This document shows, piece after piece, positions 49,410 through 58,346 of a DNA stretch of 64,000 nucleotides. Each line of letters starts with the position of its first letter. Positions within the stretch are counted from its first letter, which is position 1. The notes under the pieces are model-generated. The model saw only the letters and a program-made list of their open reading frames with translations. It had not been told where the DNA came from and searched no databases. The stretch spans positions 1 to 64,000 of the forward strand of contig CANRLN010000001.1 of assembly GCA_947631445.1 (NCBI GenBank), in the 5' to 3' direction. A program made the position numbers and the translations under genes. Source of the stretch: an uncultured Clostridia bacterium (GTDB lineage Bacteria; Bacillota; Clostridia; Oscillospirales; Ruminococcaceae).

Positions 49410-50792
49410 CTAAAATTCAATTGCCTTTTCAATATAAGCCTCAATTTCATCTATTGAAATTCTGTGCTGTTCCATTGTGTCACGGTCACGAACGGTTACA
49501 GTATTGTCCTCAAGAGTATCAAAATCAACTGTAATACAAATAGGAGTTCCAATTTCGTCCTGTCTACGATATCTCTTTCCAATAGCACCTGTTTCATCAT
49601 ATTCAACATTGAATTTCTTTGCAATTTTTGAATAGATTTCAAGAGCAGGCTCTTTAAGCTTTTTAACCAAAGGAAGAACACAAGCTTTAACTGGTGCAAG
49701 TGCAGGGTGAAGATGAAGCACAGTTCTTGTATCACCCTTTTGCTCGTCAAGAAGCTCCTCATCATAAGCTTCTGTAATAATTGAAAGAAACAATCTTTCA
49801 ACACCAAGAGATGGTTCGATTACATAAGGAACATATTTAGAATTATCCTCAGGGTCAAAATATTCAAGCGATTTTCCGCTGTGATTGATATGCTGAGTAA
49901 GGTCATAATCTGTTCTATCAGCAATACCCCAAAGCTCACCCCAACCAAATGGGAAAAGATATTCAAAGTCGGTTGTTGCTTTAGAATAGAAACAAAGTTC
50001 TTCCTTGTCGTGGTCACGAAGTCTAAGGTTACTCTCGGTCAAACCAAGATTTAAAAGGAAATTCTTGCAATAGGTTCTCCAATACTGGAACCATTCAAGG
50101 TCGGTTCCAGGTTTGCAGAAAAATTCAAGTTCCATCTGCTCAAACTCTCTTACACGAAAAATAAAATTTTTAGGTGTAATTTCATTTCTAAAAGATTTAC
50201 CAATCTGTCCAACACCAAAAGGAACTTTTTTTCTTGAAGTTCTCTGAATATTTGCAAAGTTTACAAAAATCCCCTGTGCGGTTTCAGGACGGAGATAAAG
50301 TTCAGATTTGCTATCCTCGGTTACTCCCTGAAAAGTTTTGAACATAAGGTTAAACTGCTTGATGTCGGTAAAATCACATGCACCGCATTCAGGGCATACA
50401 ATATTATGCTCCTTAATGTAATCAAGCATTTGTTGATTGCTCCAGCCTGCACAATTTGTGCCATCAAATTCTTCAATAAGATTATCAGCTCTGTGGCGGG
50501 TTTTGCAAGACTTACAATCCATAAGAGGGTCGGAAAAACCGCCAAGGTGTCCAGAAGCAACCCAGGTTTCAGGGTTCATAAGTATTGCAGAGTCCAATCC
50601 AACATTATATGGGGATTCCTGAACAAACTTTTTCCACCAAGCTTTTTTAATATTGTTTTTAAGTTCAACTCCATAAGGACCATAATCCCATGTGTTCGCA
50701 AGACCTCCATAAATTTCACTACCACTATAAACAAAGCCTCTATTTTTACAAAGGTTTACAATGGTATCCATATTCTTTTCAGTGTTCTTCAT
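49410..50792 (-). CDS. glyQS: Glycyl-tRNA synthetase, single-chain type
   Basis: Class II synthetase that charges tRNA-Gly, of the homodimeric GlyQS type rather than the two-subunit GlyQ/GlyS type. The 460-residue product has [20 protein letters not shown] at residues 20-39, motif 2 [13 protein letters not shown] near 195, [11 protein letters not shown] near 218 and motif 3 [12 protein letters not shown] near 325, with an anticodon-binding domain at the end. AAGGAG precedes the ATG. It stands between parAB and mnmE, where mnmG and rsmG are usually found. Confidence 0.94.
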   Translation of the reverse strand: MKNTEKNMDTIVNLCKNRGFVYSGSEIYGGLANTWDYGPYGVELKNNIKKAWWKKFVQESPYNVGLDSAILMNPETWVASGHLGGFSDPLMDCKSCKTRHRADNLIEEFDGTNCAGWSNQQMLDYIKEHNIVCPECGACDFTDIKQFNLMFKTFQGVTEDSKSELYLRPETAQGIFVNFANIQRTSRKKVPFGVGQIGKSFRNEITPKNFIFRVREFEQMELEFFCKPGTDLEWFQYWRTYCKNFLLNLGLTESNLRLRDHDKEELCFYSKATTDFEYLFPFGWGELWGIADRTDYDLTQHINHSGKSLEYFDPEDNSKYVPYVIEPSLGVERLFLSIITEAYDEELLDEQKGDTRTVLHLHPALAPVKACVLPLVKKLKEPALEIYSKIAKKFNVEYDETGAIGKRYRRQDEIGTPICITVDFDTLEDNTVTVRDRDTMEQHRISIDEIEAYIEKAIEF

Positions 50793-50835
50793 CTTTAATT
50801 CTCCTTAAAAATAAAAATTTAATATGCTAATTATT

Positions 50836-50864
50836 ATTGTATAACAAAAATTTCAGATTGTCAA
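50836..50864 (-). promoter_or_regulatory. glyQS promoter
   Basis: TTGACA (50859-50864), 17 bp, TACAAT (50836-50841). No T-box structure is evident in the short leader. Confidence 0.65.
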
Positions 50865-50909
50865 GGGTTTTTCAAAAATTTTTACAATTAGATGAATAAT
50901 TATTTTTAT

Positions 50910-50970
50910 TGTTTCACATAAAACATTTTCAATTTATGATTTTTTAAATTATTCTGTTTCATGTGGAACA
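50910..50970. promoter_or_regulatory. Two parS-like palindromes between glyQS and mnmE
   Basis: TGTTTCACATAAAACA (50910-50925), the copy closest in outer bases to the Bacillus parS, and TGTTTCATGTGGAACA (50955-50970). Confidence 0.72.
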
Positions 50971-50984
50971 ATTATTAATTAAAT

Positions 50985-52346
50985 TTATTTTCCAACACAG
51001 AATTTTGAAAAAACCTCATCAACAACCTTTTCGCTTGCCTTTTCGCCAGTAAGTTCAAGCAAAGATTGTAAAGCCTCGTCAATCTCAACCGTTACAGCGT
51101 CAAGAGTCATTCCTATACTAAGAGTTTGTTCTGCCTTTTCAAGGCTTTTTACTGCATTTATAGTACAGCTTTTTTGTCTTTCATTTGCAAAAATGTTGTC
51201 CTGACCAGAAATTTTATCAATCTCTAAAACCTTGCTTATGCACTCACAAAGGTTGTCCAGCCCTTGAGAATTTTTAGCTGAAATCTCAACTATATTATTA
51301 CAATATTTTAGTATATCCTCTTTTGAAATTTGGCTTTCAAGGTCGCTTTTGTTTAGAATAACTATTGCTCTCTTAACCGATATGCTTTCAAGCAATTGAA
51401 CATCTTCGCTACAAAGTTTTTCTGAACTATCAAAAACAGCAAGTACTAATATTGCCTCATTAAGCTTTTTTTGGGCAATTTCAATTCCTATATTTTCAAC
51501 CTTATCTTGACTTTCTCTTATGCCTGCCGTATCCGAAAGTTTTAAAATATAATCGCCAATTTTAGCGGTTTCCTCAATAACATCACGGGTTGTTCCAGCA
51601 ATGTCGGTTACAATACAACGGTCAAACCCCAGAAGCATATTCATAAGGGTGGATTTGCCAACATTAGGTTTACCAACAATTGCTGTATCTATACCATTTT
51701 TAAGCAACATTCCATTATCATAATTCTTAAGTATTGTTTTAAGTTGTTTTAGGGCAGTTTGTATTGTACAAAGTAGTGTATCATTTTCAACCTCTGGCAA
51801 ATCCTCCTCGGGGTAGTCCACCCATGCTGCAAGCTCCCCTAAAGCCTTGGTAAGTGAACCTGCAACATCATTTATTTTGTTAAACAATGCCCCATTGTGT
51901 GTTGCGTTTGCAGAATTAAGGGTAAGTTCACCTTGTGCCGAAATAATATCCATAACCGCTTCAGCCTGCGTTAAGGAAAGCTTGCCATTTAAAAATGCTC
52001 TTTTGGTAAATTCTCCTGCTTGTGCAGGTTCTGCTCCATTTTTAATGCAGATTTCGATAACCTTTCTTGTAACATATATTCCGCCGTGGCAGCTTATTTC
52101 AACAGTATCCTCCCCCGTATAGCTTTTTGGAGCAACAAAAACAGTAAGCACAACATCATCAATAATTTTATCCTCGTCATAAATTCGCCCATAAGCACAG
52201 GTGTGACCTTTCATATCTTTTACAGGTATTTTGGAAAAGGCTTTAAATATTTTGTCAGCAATCTCAATGCTGTTTTCACCGCTCATTCTTACAATCGAAA
52301 TTCCGCCCTCAGCATTGGCGGTTGACAATGCACATATGGTTGACAT
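50985..52346 (-). CDS. mnmE: tRNA modification GTPase MnmE
   Basis: With MnmG it adds the (carboxymethyl)aminomethyl group to U34 of tRNAs. The 453-residue product has the N-terminal folate-binding domain, then an inserted G domain with GKPNVGKSTLMN near residue 220, DIAGTTRD near 240, DTAG and NKSD, and the conserved C-terminal CVGK. I chose ATG 52346 (GAGGTG upstream). mnmG and rsmG, normally next in line, are missing from this locus. Confidence 0.95.
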   Translation of the reverse strand: MSTICALSTANAEGGISIVRMSGENSIEIADKIFKAFSKIPVKDMKGHTCAYGRIYDEDKIIDDVVLTVFVAPKSYTGEDTVEISCHGGIYVTRKVIEICIKNGAEPAQAGEFTKRAFLNGKLSLTQAEAVMDIISAQGELTLNSANATHNGALFNKINDVAGSLTKALGELAAWVDYPEEDLPEVENDTLLCTIQTALKQLKTILKNYDNGMLLKNGIDTAIVGKPNVGKSTLMNMLLGFDRCIVTDIAGTTRDVIEETAKIGDYILKLSDTAGIRESQDKVENIGIEIAQKKLNEAILVLAVFDSSEKLCSEDVQLLESISVKRAIVILNKSDLESQISKEDILKYCNNIVEISAKNSQGLDNLCECISKVLEIDKISGQDNIFANERQKSCTINAVKSLEKAEQTLSIGMTLDAVTVEIDEALQSLLELTGEKASEKVVDEVFSKFCVGK

Positions 52347-52387
52347 TATTTTCACCTCTTGTTCCTAATTAAATTTTATTATTCTAT

Positions 52388-52671
52388 TGTTCCTTGTGGA
52401 ACAATATTTTTGCTATTTTAATATTCTCAAAAAATATTATTCATTAAATATCATTTATTACTCTTGTTCCATGTAAAACATTATTGAATTTTAAACTATT
52501 AATTAATATTGTTCCACATAGAACATATATTTATTCCATGTGGAACAATATTTTTTTATAACTTCTCAAAAATCACTATCCATCATCAATCTTTAATTTA
52601 TTTCTGTTCCATGTAGAACATTATCAACTACCAACTATTAATCATTAATTGGTTTTGTTCCATGTGGAACA
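52388..52671. promoter_or_regulatory. Cluster of six parS-like palindromes
   Basis: Copies at 52388-52403, 52465-52480, 52510-52525, 52532-52547, 52605-52620 and 52656-52671, for example TGTTCCATGTGGAACA and TGTTCCACATAGAACA. They fill the 335-bp gap between mnmE and gyrA, which contains no gene. Spacings are 77, 45, 22, 73 and 51 bp. Two copies are a perfect or near-perfect 16-bp inverted repeat. Confidence 0.75.
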
Positions 52672-52681
52672 TTATAAATTG

Positions 52682-55267
52682 TTAATTATCCTGCTCGTCC
52701 TGTTCCATAGCCTGTTGTTGCTGTGCAAACTGTCTATCCTGCTCAAGCTCCTGTTCGCTTGGCTGTTCAACCTCGGTTATTTCCTGTTGTTCGTCATGTT
52801 CGGCACGGGTAAATGTCACAACCCTTTCTTCTGGATTAAGCCTCATAAGCTTAACACCCTTTGCATATCGGCTCATTGGTCTTATATCTGAAACTCTAAG
52901 CCTTATAATAACGCCATCTGACGAAATCATAATAAGGTCGTCCTCATCATCAACAACTTTAATTCCACAAACCTTTCCTTTGTTCTCATCAACAGAATAG
53001 TTTTTAAGACCCATTCCGCCACGGTTCTGAACACGATAATCGCTTAAATCGGTTTTTCTTCCAAATCCGTTTTCGGTTACTGTCATAACGCTTGCACCCT
53101 CACGAACCCTTGCCATAGAAACAATTTCATCATCATTTTTAAGGGTTATCACCTTTACTCCGTGTGCCTGTCTGGACATGGAACGAATGTTTGTTTCTGC
53201 AGTTCTAAGTGCCATTCCGTTTTTGGTTGCAACAATAAGTTCATTGCTTCCATCGGTCATTCTTACCCCTGCAATCTCATCACCTTCATCAAGACCAATT
53301 GCAATAAGTCCGTGTTTGCGTACATTTTTATAGCTTGAAAGTGGTGTACGCTTTATTTTTCCGTTTTTTGTTACAATCACAATGTACTTATCATCGGCAA
53401 AATCGGAGGTTTTAAGCATTGCCGAAAGTTTTTCTCCGTTTGCCAGATTAATCGGCAGAAGATTTACAATGTTCGTTCCTCTTGAAGCCTTTGAACCCTC
53501 AGGGATTTCATAGCATTTGATTTTATACATAACACCCTTGTTGGAGATAAACAGAATGTTATCATGGGTGCTACATATAAACATTTCATCAACAAAATCG
53601 TCCTCACGCTGTTTCATTCCTGCAACACCCTTGCCACCACGATTTTGTGATTTATAGGCACTTACTGGCATACGCTTGATATATCCGTTGTTGGTATAGG
53701 TTACGACATTATCCTCCTGAACAATCAAATCTTCAATATCAACCTCACCACTTATATTTTCAATTGATGTGCGTCTTTCGTCACCATACTTGCTACGGAT
53801 AACCTCAACCTCATCAAGAATAATGCTATACACTCTTTGTTGATTTGCCAAAATATCCTCAAGGTCAAGAACGGTTTCTTCCAACTGAGAAAGTTCGTCA
53901 AACAGTTTTTGTTTTTCAAGACCGGTAAGTTTGCTAAAGGTCATGTTTGCGATATGGTCAGCCTGAACCTCACTAAGGTTAAAACGCTCAATAAGTCTTG
54001 CCTTACTTTCTGGAGTATTTGGTGATGTTTTAAATATCTCCAAAACCTCATCGATATTATCCTGTGCAATCACAAGACCCTTTAATATATGACATCTGTC
54101 ATTTGCTTTTTTCAAATCAAATTCGGTGCGTCTACGAACAATTTCAACCTGAAAATCAATATAATCCATAAGCATATCTTTAAGGGTCAAAATTTTAGGT
54201 ACACCATTCACAAGGGCAAGCATGATAACACCAACTGTATCCTGAAGCTGAGAATAACTAAACAGCTTGTTAAGAACAACCTGAGGTATAGCGTCCTTTT
54301 TAAGTTCTATAACAATTCTAAGACCATTTCGGTCGGATTCGTCACGAATAAAATGTATTCCCTCAACACGTTTTTCCTTGGCAAGGTTTGCAATTGATTC
54401 AACCAGTCTTGCCTTGTTTACCATATACGGAATTTCGGTTACAACAATGCACTGTCTTCCCTTGATTTCTTCAATGCTTGTTCGGCTTCTAAGGGTTATT
54501 TTTCCTCTACCTGTGGCATAAGCTGCCCTTATTCCAGCCTTGCCCATAATAATTCCGCCGGTTGGGAAATCAGGTCCTTTAATGCAACCCATAATTTCAT
54601 CAAGGGTAGCATCGGGGTTGTCAATAAGCAGTTTCATTGCATTTATAACCTCACCCAAATTATGAGGAGGAATATTTGTTGCCATACCAACCGCAATACC
54701 AATACAACCGTTGCAAAGGAGCTGTGGAAATCTTGACGGTAAAACTGTTGGCTCTTTAAGTCGGTCATCATAGTTTGACATAAAATCAACAGTTTCTTTG
54801 TTTATATCCGTAAGCATATTTGTGCTAAGTTTTGCCATTTTAGCCTCTGTGTAACGATACGCCGCCGGAGGGTCGCCGTCAATCGAACCAAAGTTTCCGT
54901 GTCCGTCCACCAGTGGGTAACGGAGCGAAAAACTCTGGGAAAGTCTTACAAGTGCATCATAAACAGATGCATCACCATGAGGGTGATAGCTACCCAAAAC
55001 AGAACCTACAATATCCGCACACTTACGATACGGCTTTTCGGGAACAAGTCCATTTTCATACATAGAGTATAAAATTCTTCTGTGAACCGGCTTAAGACCG
55101 TCCCTTACGTCCGGCAAAGCTCTTGAAACAATAACCGCCATTGAATATTGCAAAAACGAAGTTTTCATTTCCGTTTGAACATCACGGGTTATTAAAACCT
55201 TTGAATTTTCCTGAAGTTCATTATTTTCTTGCAAATCATTTTCCTGAAAATTATTTTCCTTTTCCAA
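52682..55267 (-). CDS. gyrA: DNA gyrase subunit A
   Basis: Breakage-reunion subunit of gyrase. The 861-residue product has the winged-helix/tower domain with catalytic Y139 in AAYRYTEAKM, a GyrA box QNRGGKGV near 540 and six C-terminal propeller blades, then a Gln/Glu-rich tail (QPSEQELEQDRQFAQQQQAM). The quinolone-determining region reads HPHGDASVYD: the residue matching E. coli Ser83 is Ala100, as in mycobacteria. The start is TTG at 55267, with AAAGGA upstream; the nearest ATG is at codon 34, too far inside the domain. Confidence 0.95.
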   Translation of the reverse strand: MEKENNFQENDLQENNELQENSKVLITRDVQTEMKTSFLQYSMAVIVSRALPDVRDGLKPVHRRILYSMYENGLVPEKPYRKCADIVGSVLGSYHPHGDASVYDALVRLSQSFSLRYPLVDGHGNFGSIDGDPPAAYRYTEAKMAKLSTNMLTDINKETVDFMSNYDDRLKEPTVLPSRFPQLLCNGCIGIAVGMATNIPPHNLGEVINAMKLLIDNPDATLDEIMGCIKGPDFPTGGIIMGKAGIRAAYATGRGKITLRSRTSIEEIKGRQCIVVTEIPYMVNKARLVESIANLAKEKRVEGIHFIRDESDRNGLRIVIELKKDAIPQVVLNKLFSYSQLQDTVGVIMLALVNGVPKILTLKDMLMDYIDFQVEIVRRRTEFDLKKANDRCHILKGLVIAQDNIDEVLEIFKTSPNTPESKARLIERFNLSEVQADHIANMTFSKLTGLEKQKLFDELSQLEETVLDLEDILANQQRVYSIILDEVEVIRSKYGDERRTSIENISGEVDIEDLIVQEDNVVTYTNNGYIKRMPVSAYKSQNRGGKGVAGMKQREDDFVDEMFICSTHDNILFISNKGVMYKIKCYEIPEGSKASRGTNIVNLLPINLANGEKLSAMLKTSDFADDKYIVIVTKNGKIKRTPLSSYKNVRKHGLIAIGLDEGDEIAGVRMTDGSNELIVATKNGMALRTAETNIRSMSRQAHGVKVITLKNDDEIVSMARVREGASVMTVTENGFGRKTDLSDYRVQNRGGMGLKNYSVDENKGKVCGIKVVDDEDDLIMISSDGVIIRLRVSDIRPMSRYAKGVKLMRLNPEERVVTFTRAEHDEQQEITEVEQPSEQELEQDRQFAQQQQAMEQDEQDN

Positions 55268-55294
55268 AATATCACTATCCTTTGTTTACTAACT

Positions 55295-55360
55295 ATCGTT
55301 TCCCACTCCGTGGGGGTGGTTTTTCTGTGGAGGGACGAAAGTCCCTATTTTTGGGGGAAT
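55295..55360. other. Hairpin-rich gap before gyrA
   Basis: CCCACTCCGTGGGGG and AGGGACGAAAGTCCCT form two neighbouring stems in the gap between the YcxB-like gene and gyrA. The first loosely resembles the interspersed cores. On the plus strand the second is followed by ATTTTT. Confidence 0.4.
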
Positions 55361-55384
55361 ATTTTTTTATTGGAGCAAGCCCCA

Positions 55385-55921
55385 TTATTCTTCAACAAAT
55401 CTTTCGCCTAAGTTTTGTTTAAAAACCTCTTTTATTTTGCTTATATCCCTGCTGTTCATACCGCTTTTCGGAAAAGCATAGAACAATGCGTTTTCACGGT
55501 CGACCAGCACAAACTGCATATCCTGCTCATAAATACTTATATTATCATCTGACAATTTAATAACGGTTGGTTGGATATCTTCGCTTTGCTCTTTTACAAT
55601 TGTTTTTAAAATCATTTTTTGATTGCAAAGCTTAAAACTATATTGTTCGCTACAAAGAATATCATAAATTCCCCTTATTCTAAAACCTATATTATTGTTT
55701 AAAAAAATCATCAGTATAAACCCAAGACATAACAACATCATATACAAAAATGCTATATTTTGAGTTCTTATATAATCCACCAGAAAGATTACTGCAACAA
55801 TACCAAACAGAATAAACTTAATCGGAAATTTTTTGTTTACCGCCTTGTTATAAACCTTTTCGGCATTTTTTATATTTTCTTTGGTAAGATTATAATTATA
55901 TTCAAAAACACAATTTTCCAT
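55385..55921 (-). CDS. YcxB-like membrane protein
   Basis: A 178-residue protein with two adjacent membrane helices (about 34-50 and 56-74), followed by a beta-rich domain of about 90 residues with a FVLVDRENALFYAFPKSGM segment. This is the layout of YcxB-like proteins, whose role is unknown. It lies between gyrB and gyrA on the same strand, with only 9 bp to gyrB's stop, so it is probably co-transcribed with the gyrase genes. Confidence 0.65.
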   Translation of the reverse strand: MENCVFEYNYNLTKENIKNAEKVYNKAVNKKFPIKFILFGIVAVIFLVDYIRTQNIAFLYMMLLCLGFILMIFLNNNIGFRIRGIYDILCSEQYSFKLCNQKMILKTIVKEQSEDIQPTVIKLSDDNISIYEQDMQFVLVDRENALFYAFPKSGMNSRDISKIKEVFKQNLGERFVEE

Positions 55922-55930
55922 AATCTTACC

Positions 55931-57901
55931 CTAAATATCCAACTCGCCAACATATTTGGCATTGTTTTCAATAAATTCCTTTCTTGGAGCAACCTTATCG
56001 CCCATAAGGATTGTAAAGATTTCATCCGCTTGAACTGCGTCATCAATGGTAATTTTTATCATGGTTCTTGTTTCGGGGTTCATGGTTGTATCCCAAAGTT
56101 GGTGGGGGTCCATTTCACCAAGACCTTTATATCTTTGAACCTCAACCTTAAGGTTTCCATCGCCGGAAAGTTCTTTAATATACTTATCTCTCTCTTCGTC
56201 AGTATAAGCATAATAAGCTTTTTTGCCTCTGTAAACCTTGAAAAGCGGTGGCTGAGCAATATAAACATGACCGTCCTCAATAAGCTTTCGCATATATCTG
56301 AAAAAGAATGTAAGTAAAAGGGTGCGGATATGCGAACCGTCAACATCGGCATCAGCCATAATAATAACCTTGCCATATCTAAGTTTGGTTATATCAAACT
56401 CATCACCAATGGAGCAACCAAGGGCGGTTACAACCGGCATAAGCTTGTCATTGCCATAAACCTTGTCTATTCTTGCCTTTTCAACATTAAGCATCTTTCC
56501 CCAAAGAGGGAGAATAGCCTGAAAATGTCTATCCCTACCCTCTTTTGCAGAACCGCCCGCAGAATCTCCCTCAACGATATAAATTTCCGTGTTTACATTG
56601 TCTGTGTCCGAACAGTCGGCGAGTTTGCCAGGGAGGGAAGCCGAACTCATTGCAGATTTTCTTCTTGCGGTTTCCCTTGCTTTTTTGGCCGCTTCTCTTG
56701 CTTTTTGAGCCTGAACCGATTTGTCAAAGATTAATTTTGCTGTTTGAGGATTTTCCTCAAGGTAGTTCATAAGTTTTTCCTGAACAAGCTTTTCAACAAA
56801 CGGTCTTATTTCGGGGTTGCCAAGACGTCCTTTGGTTTGTCCTTCAAATTCGCAATCGGTAAGTTTCACCGAAACAATAGCGGTCAGACCCTCTCTTACG
56901 TCCTCTCCAAGCAGCTTTTCGCCGTCCTTTAAAAGCTCAAATTTTTTTCCATATTCATTAAGAACTTTGGTAAGAGAATTTCTAAAGCCGTTTTCATGTG
57001 TTCCGCCGTCCGGAGTATGCACATTGTTTGCAAATGAAATTATAAGGTCATTGTAGCTGTCGTTGTATTGCAAAGCAATTTCGGCATAGTTATCCCCGCT
57101 TTTGCCGTTTATATAAATTACATCAGGTGAAAGGGAGGTAAGTCCTCTTGTTTTGTGAATATGGGTTACAAACTCTCTTATTCCGCCCTCATAGTAAAGG
57201 GTTTCCTGCTTGACATCTTCATTTCGCTTGTCGGAAAAGTTAATTCTTATTCCAGCGTTTAGAAAAGCCTGTTCTCTCAGCATGGTAAGCAGAACAGAAT
57301 AGTCATATTCGGTTGTCTGGAATATTTCGCTGTCCGCCTTAAACTCAACGGTTGTTCCGGTTTTATCAGTATCTCCAATAATTTTTAATTGCTCGCTATA
57401 CTGCCCACGGTCAAAATGCTGAAAATGAATGTTTTTGCCGTCATAAATTGTAATCTCAAGCCATTCGGAAAGTGCGTTTACAACCGACGCACCAACCCCA
57501 TGAAGTCCTCCAGCGACTTTATATCCGCCACCGCCGAATTTACCGCCAGCGTGAAGCACAGTATAAACAACCGTTGCCGCTGAAATTCCCTCTTTTGGGT
57601 GAATACCTGTCGGAATACCTCGTCCATTATCCGAAACCTTAATTACATTGCCGGGGAGCATTTCAACATCAATATCTGTACAGTAACCTGCCAATGCCTC
57701 GTCGATTGAGTTGGTTACAATCTCATAAACAAGGTGGTGCAACCCCTTGGAGCCGGTTGAACCTATATACATTCCTGGGCGTTTTCTTACAGGGTCAAGA
57801 CCCTCCAGCACCTCTATTTCGTTTTCATCATAACAGTTGCTCTCGTCAATTTTTGAAATATCCTGCTGGTTAAAATTTTTTTCATCAATACTATTTTCCA
57901 A
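55931..57901 (-). CDS. gyrB: DNA gyrase subunit B
   Basis: ATPase subunit of gyrase. The 656-residue product has the GHKL ATPase domain with IKVSDNGRGIPTGIH near residue 80 and GGLHGVGASVVNALS near 125, the transducer domain, the Toprim motif EGDSAGGSAKEGRD near 443, the metal site MADADVDGSHI and C-terminal QRYKGLGEM. GGAGG lies 8 bp before TTG 57901, which I take as the start; no ATG is available at the right place. Confidence 0.96.
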   Translation of the reverse strand: MENSIDEKNFNQQDISKIDESNCYDENEIEVLEGLDPVRKRPGMYIGSTGSKGLHHLVYEIVTNSIDEALAGYCTDIDVEMLPGNVIKVSDNGRGIPTGIHPKEGISAATVVYTVLHAGGKFGGGGYKVAGGLHGVGASVVNALSEWLEITIYDGKNIHFQHFDRGQYSEQLKIIGDTDKTGTTVEFKADSEIFQTTEYDYSVLLTMLREQAFLNAGIRINFSDKRNEDVKQETLYYEGGIREFVTHIHKTRGLTSLSPDVIYINGKSGDNYAEIALQYNDSYNDLIISFANNVHTPDGGTHENGFRNSLTKVLNEYGKKFELLKDGEKLLGEDVREGLTAIVSVKLTDCEFEGQTKGRLGNPEIRPFVEKLVQEKLMNYLEENPQTAKLIFDKSVQAQKAREAAKKARETARRKSAMSSASLPGKLADCSDTDNVNTEIYIVEGDSAGGSAKEGRDRHFQAILPLWGKMLNVEKARIDKVYGNDKLMPVVTALGCSIGDEFDITKLRYGKVIIMADADVDGSHIRTLLLTFFFRYMRKLIEDGHVYIAQPPLFKVYRGKKAYYAYTDEERDKYIKELSGDGNLKVEVQRYKGLGEMDPHQLWDTTMNPETRTMIKITIDDAVQADEIFTILMGDKVAPRKEFIENNAKYVGELDI

Positions 57902-58106
57902 AATAATACCTCCAAATTCCAATTAATTCTAATTTATATCCATTCTATTTTCAGGTTTATTTAAACACAATAATCGGGAAAATATTGCCCTTTGATTTGT
58001 TTTCCTTTGCTGCAAATACTGTTTACCTTATATTTTCGGTCAAAAACAGATAATAAAAAATTAAACCTGTTTTATTTATCAATAAGAAAAACACTATTTA
58101 TTGATT

Positions 58107-58343
58107 TTACAGACGTTTAGTGATTGTCAAAGGGGAAATTCTGCAGACATAAACCTTTTCTTTTCCCTTTTCCTGTGTTACCACAAAGGTTTTAGGTTCG
58201 TCATAGGTAACACTTATATAATCCTTGTTTCCGTTGCTTAAAAAATCCTTGGTTGCTGCAACGGTCGAAGTATTTTCAATATCAAAAACCCCAACAATAT
58301 CCTTATCTCTTACAGCAAAGTCATTTCCTATATGCACAAACAC
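58107..58343 (-). CDS. remB: Extracellular matrix regulator RemB (YaaB)
   Basis: A 78-residue protein of the DUF370/RemB family: FVHIGNDFAVRDKDIVGVFD at residues 2-21 and a C-terminal strand pair. In Bacillus RemB influences biofilm gene expression, and its gene lies between recF and gyrB exactly as here. The start is GTG, with GAGGTG overlapping the recF end. The gap after it (57902-58106) shows no clear promoter for gyrB. Confidence 0.88.
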   Translation of the reverse strand: MFVHIGNDFAVRDKDIVGVFDIENTSTVAATKDFLSNGNKDYISVTYDEPKTFVVTQEKGKEKVYVCRISPLTITKRL

Positions 58344-58346
58344 ATT

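Noticed and set aside
50793-50984. T-box riboswitch in front of glyQS
   Set aside because: No specifier loop or GGTGG antiterminator sequence; the leader is short and contains parS-like sites.
46487-52671. Noc-binding sites instead of parS
   Set aside because: The Noc motif ATTTCCCGGGAAAT differs from the palindromes here, and no noc gene is adjacent while parB is.
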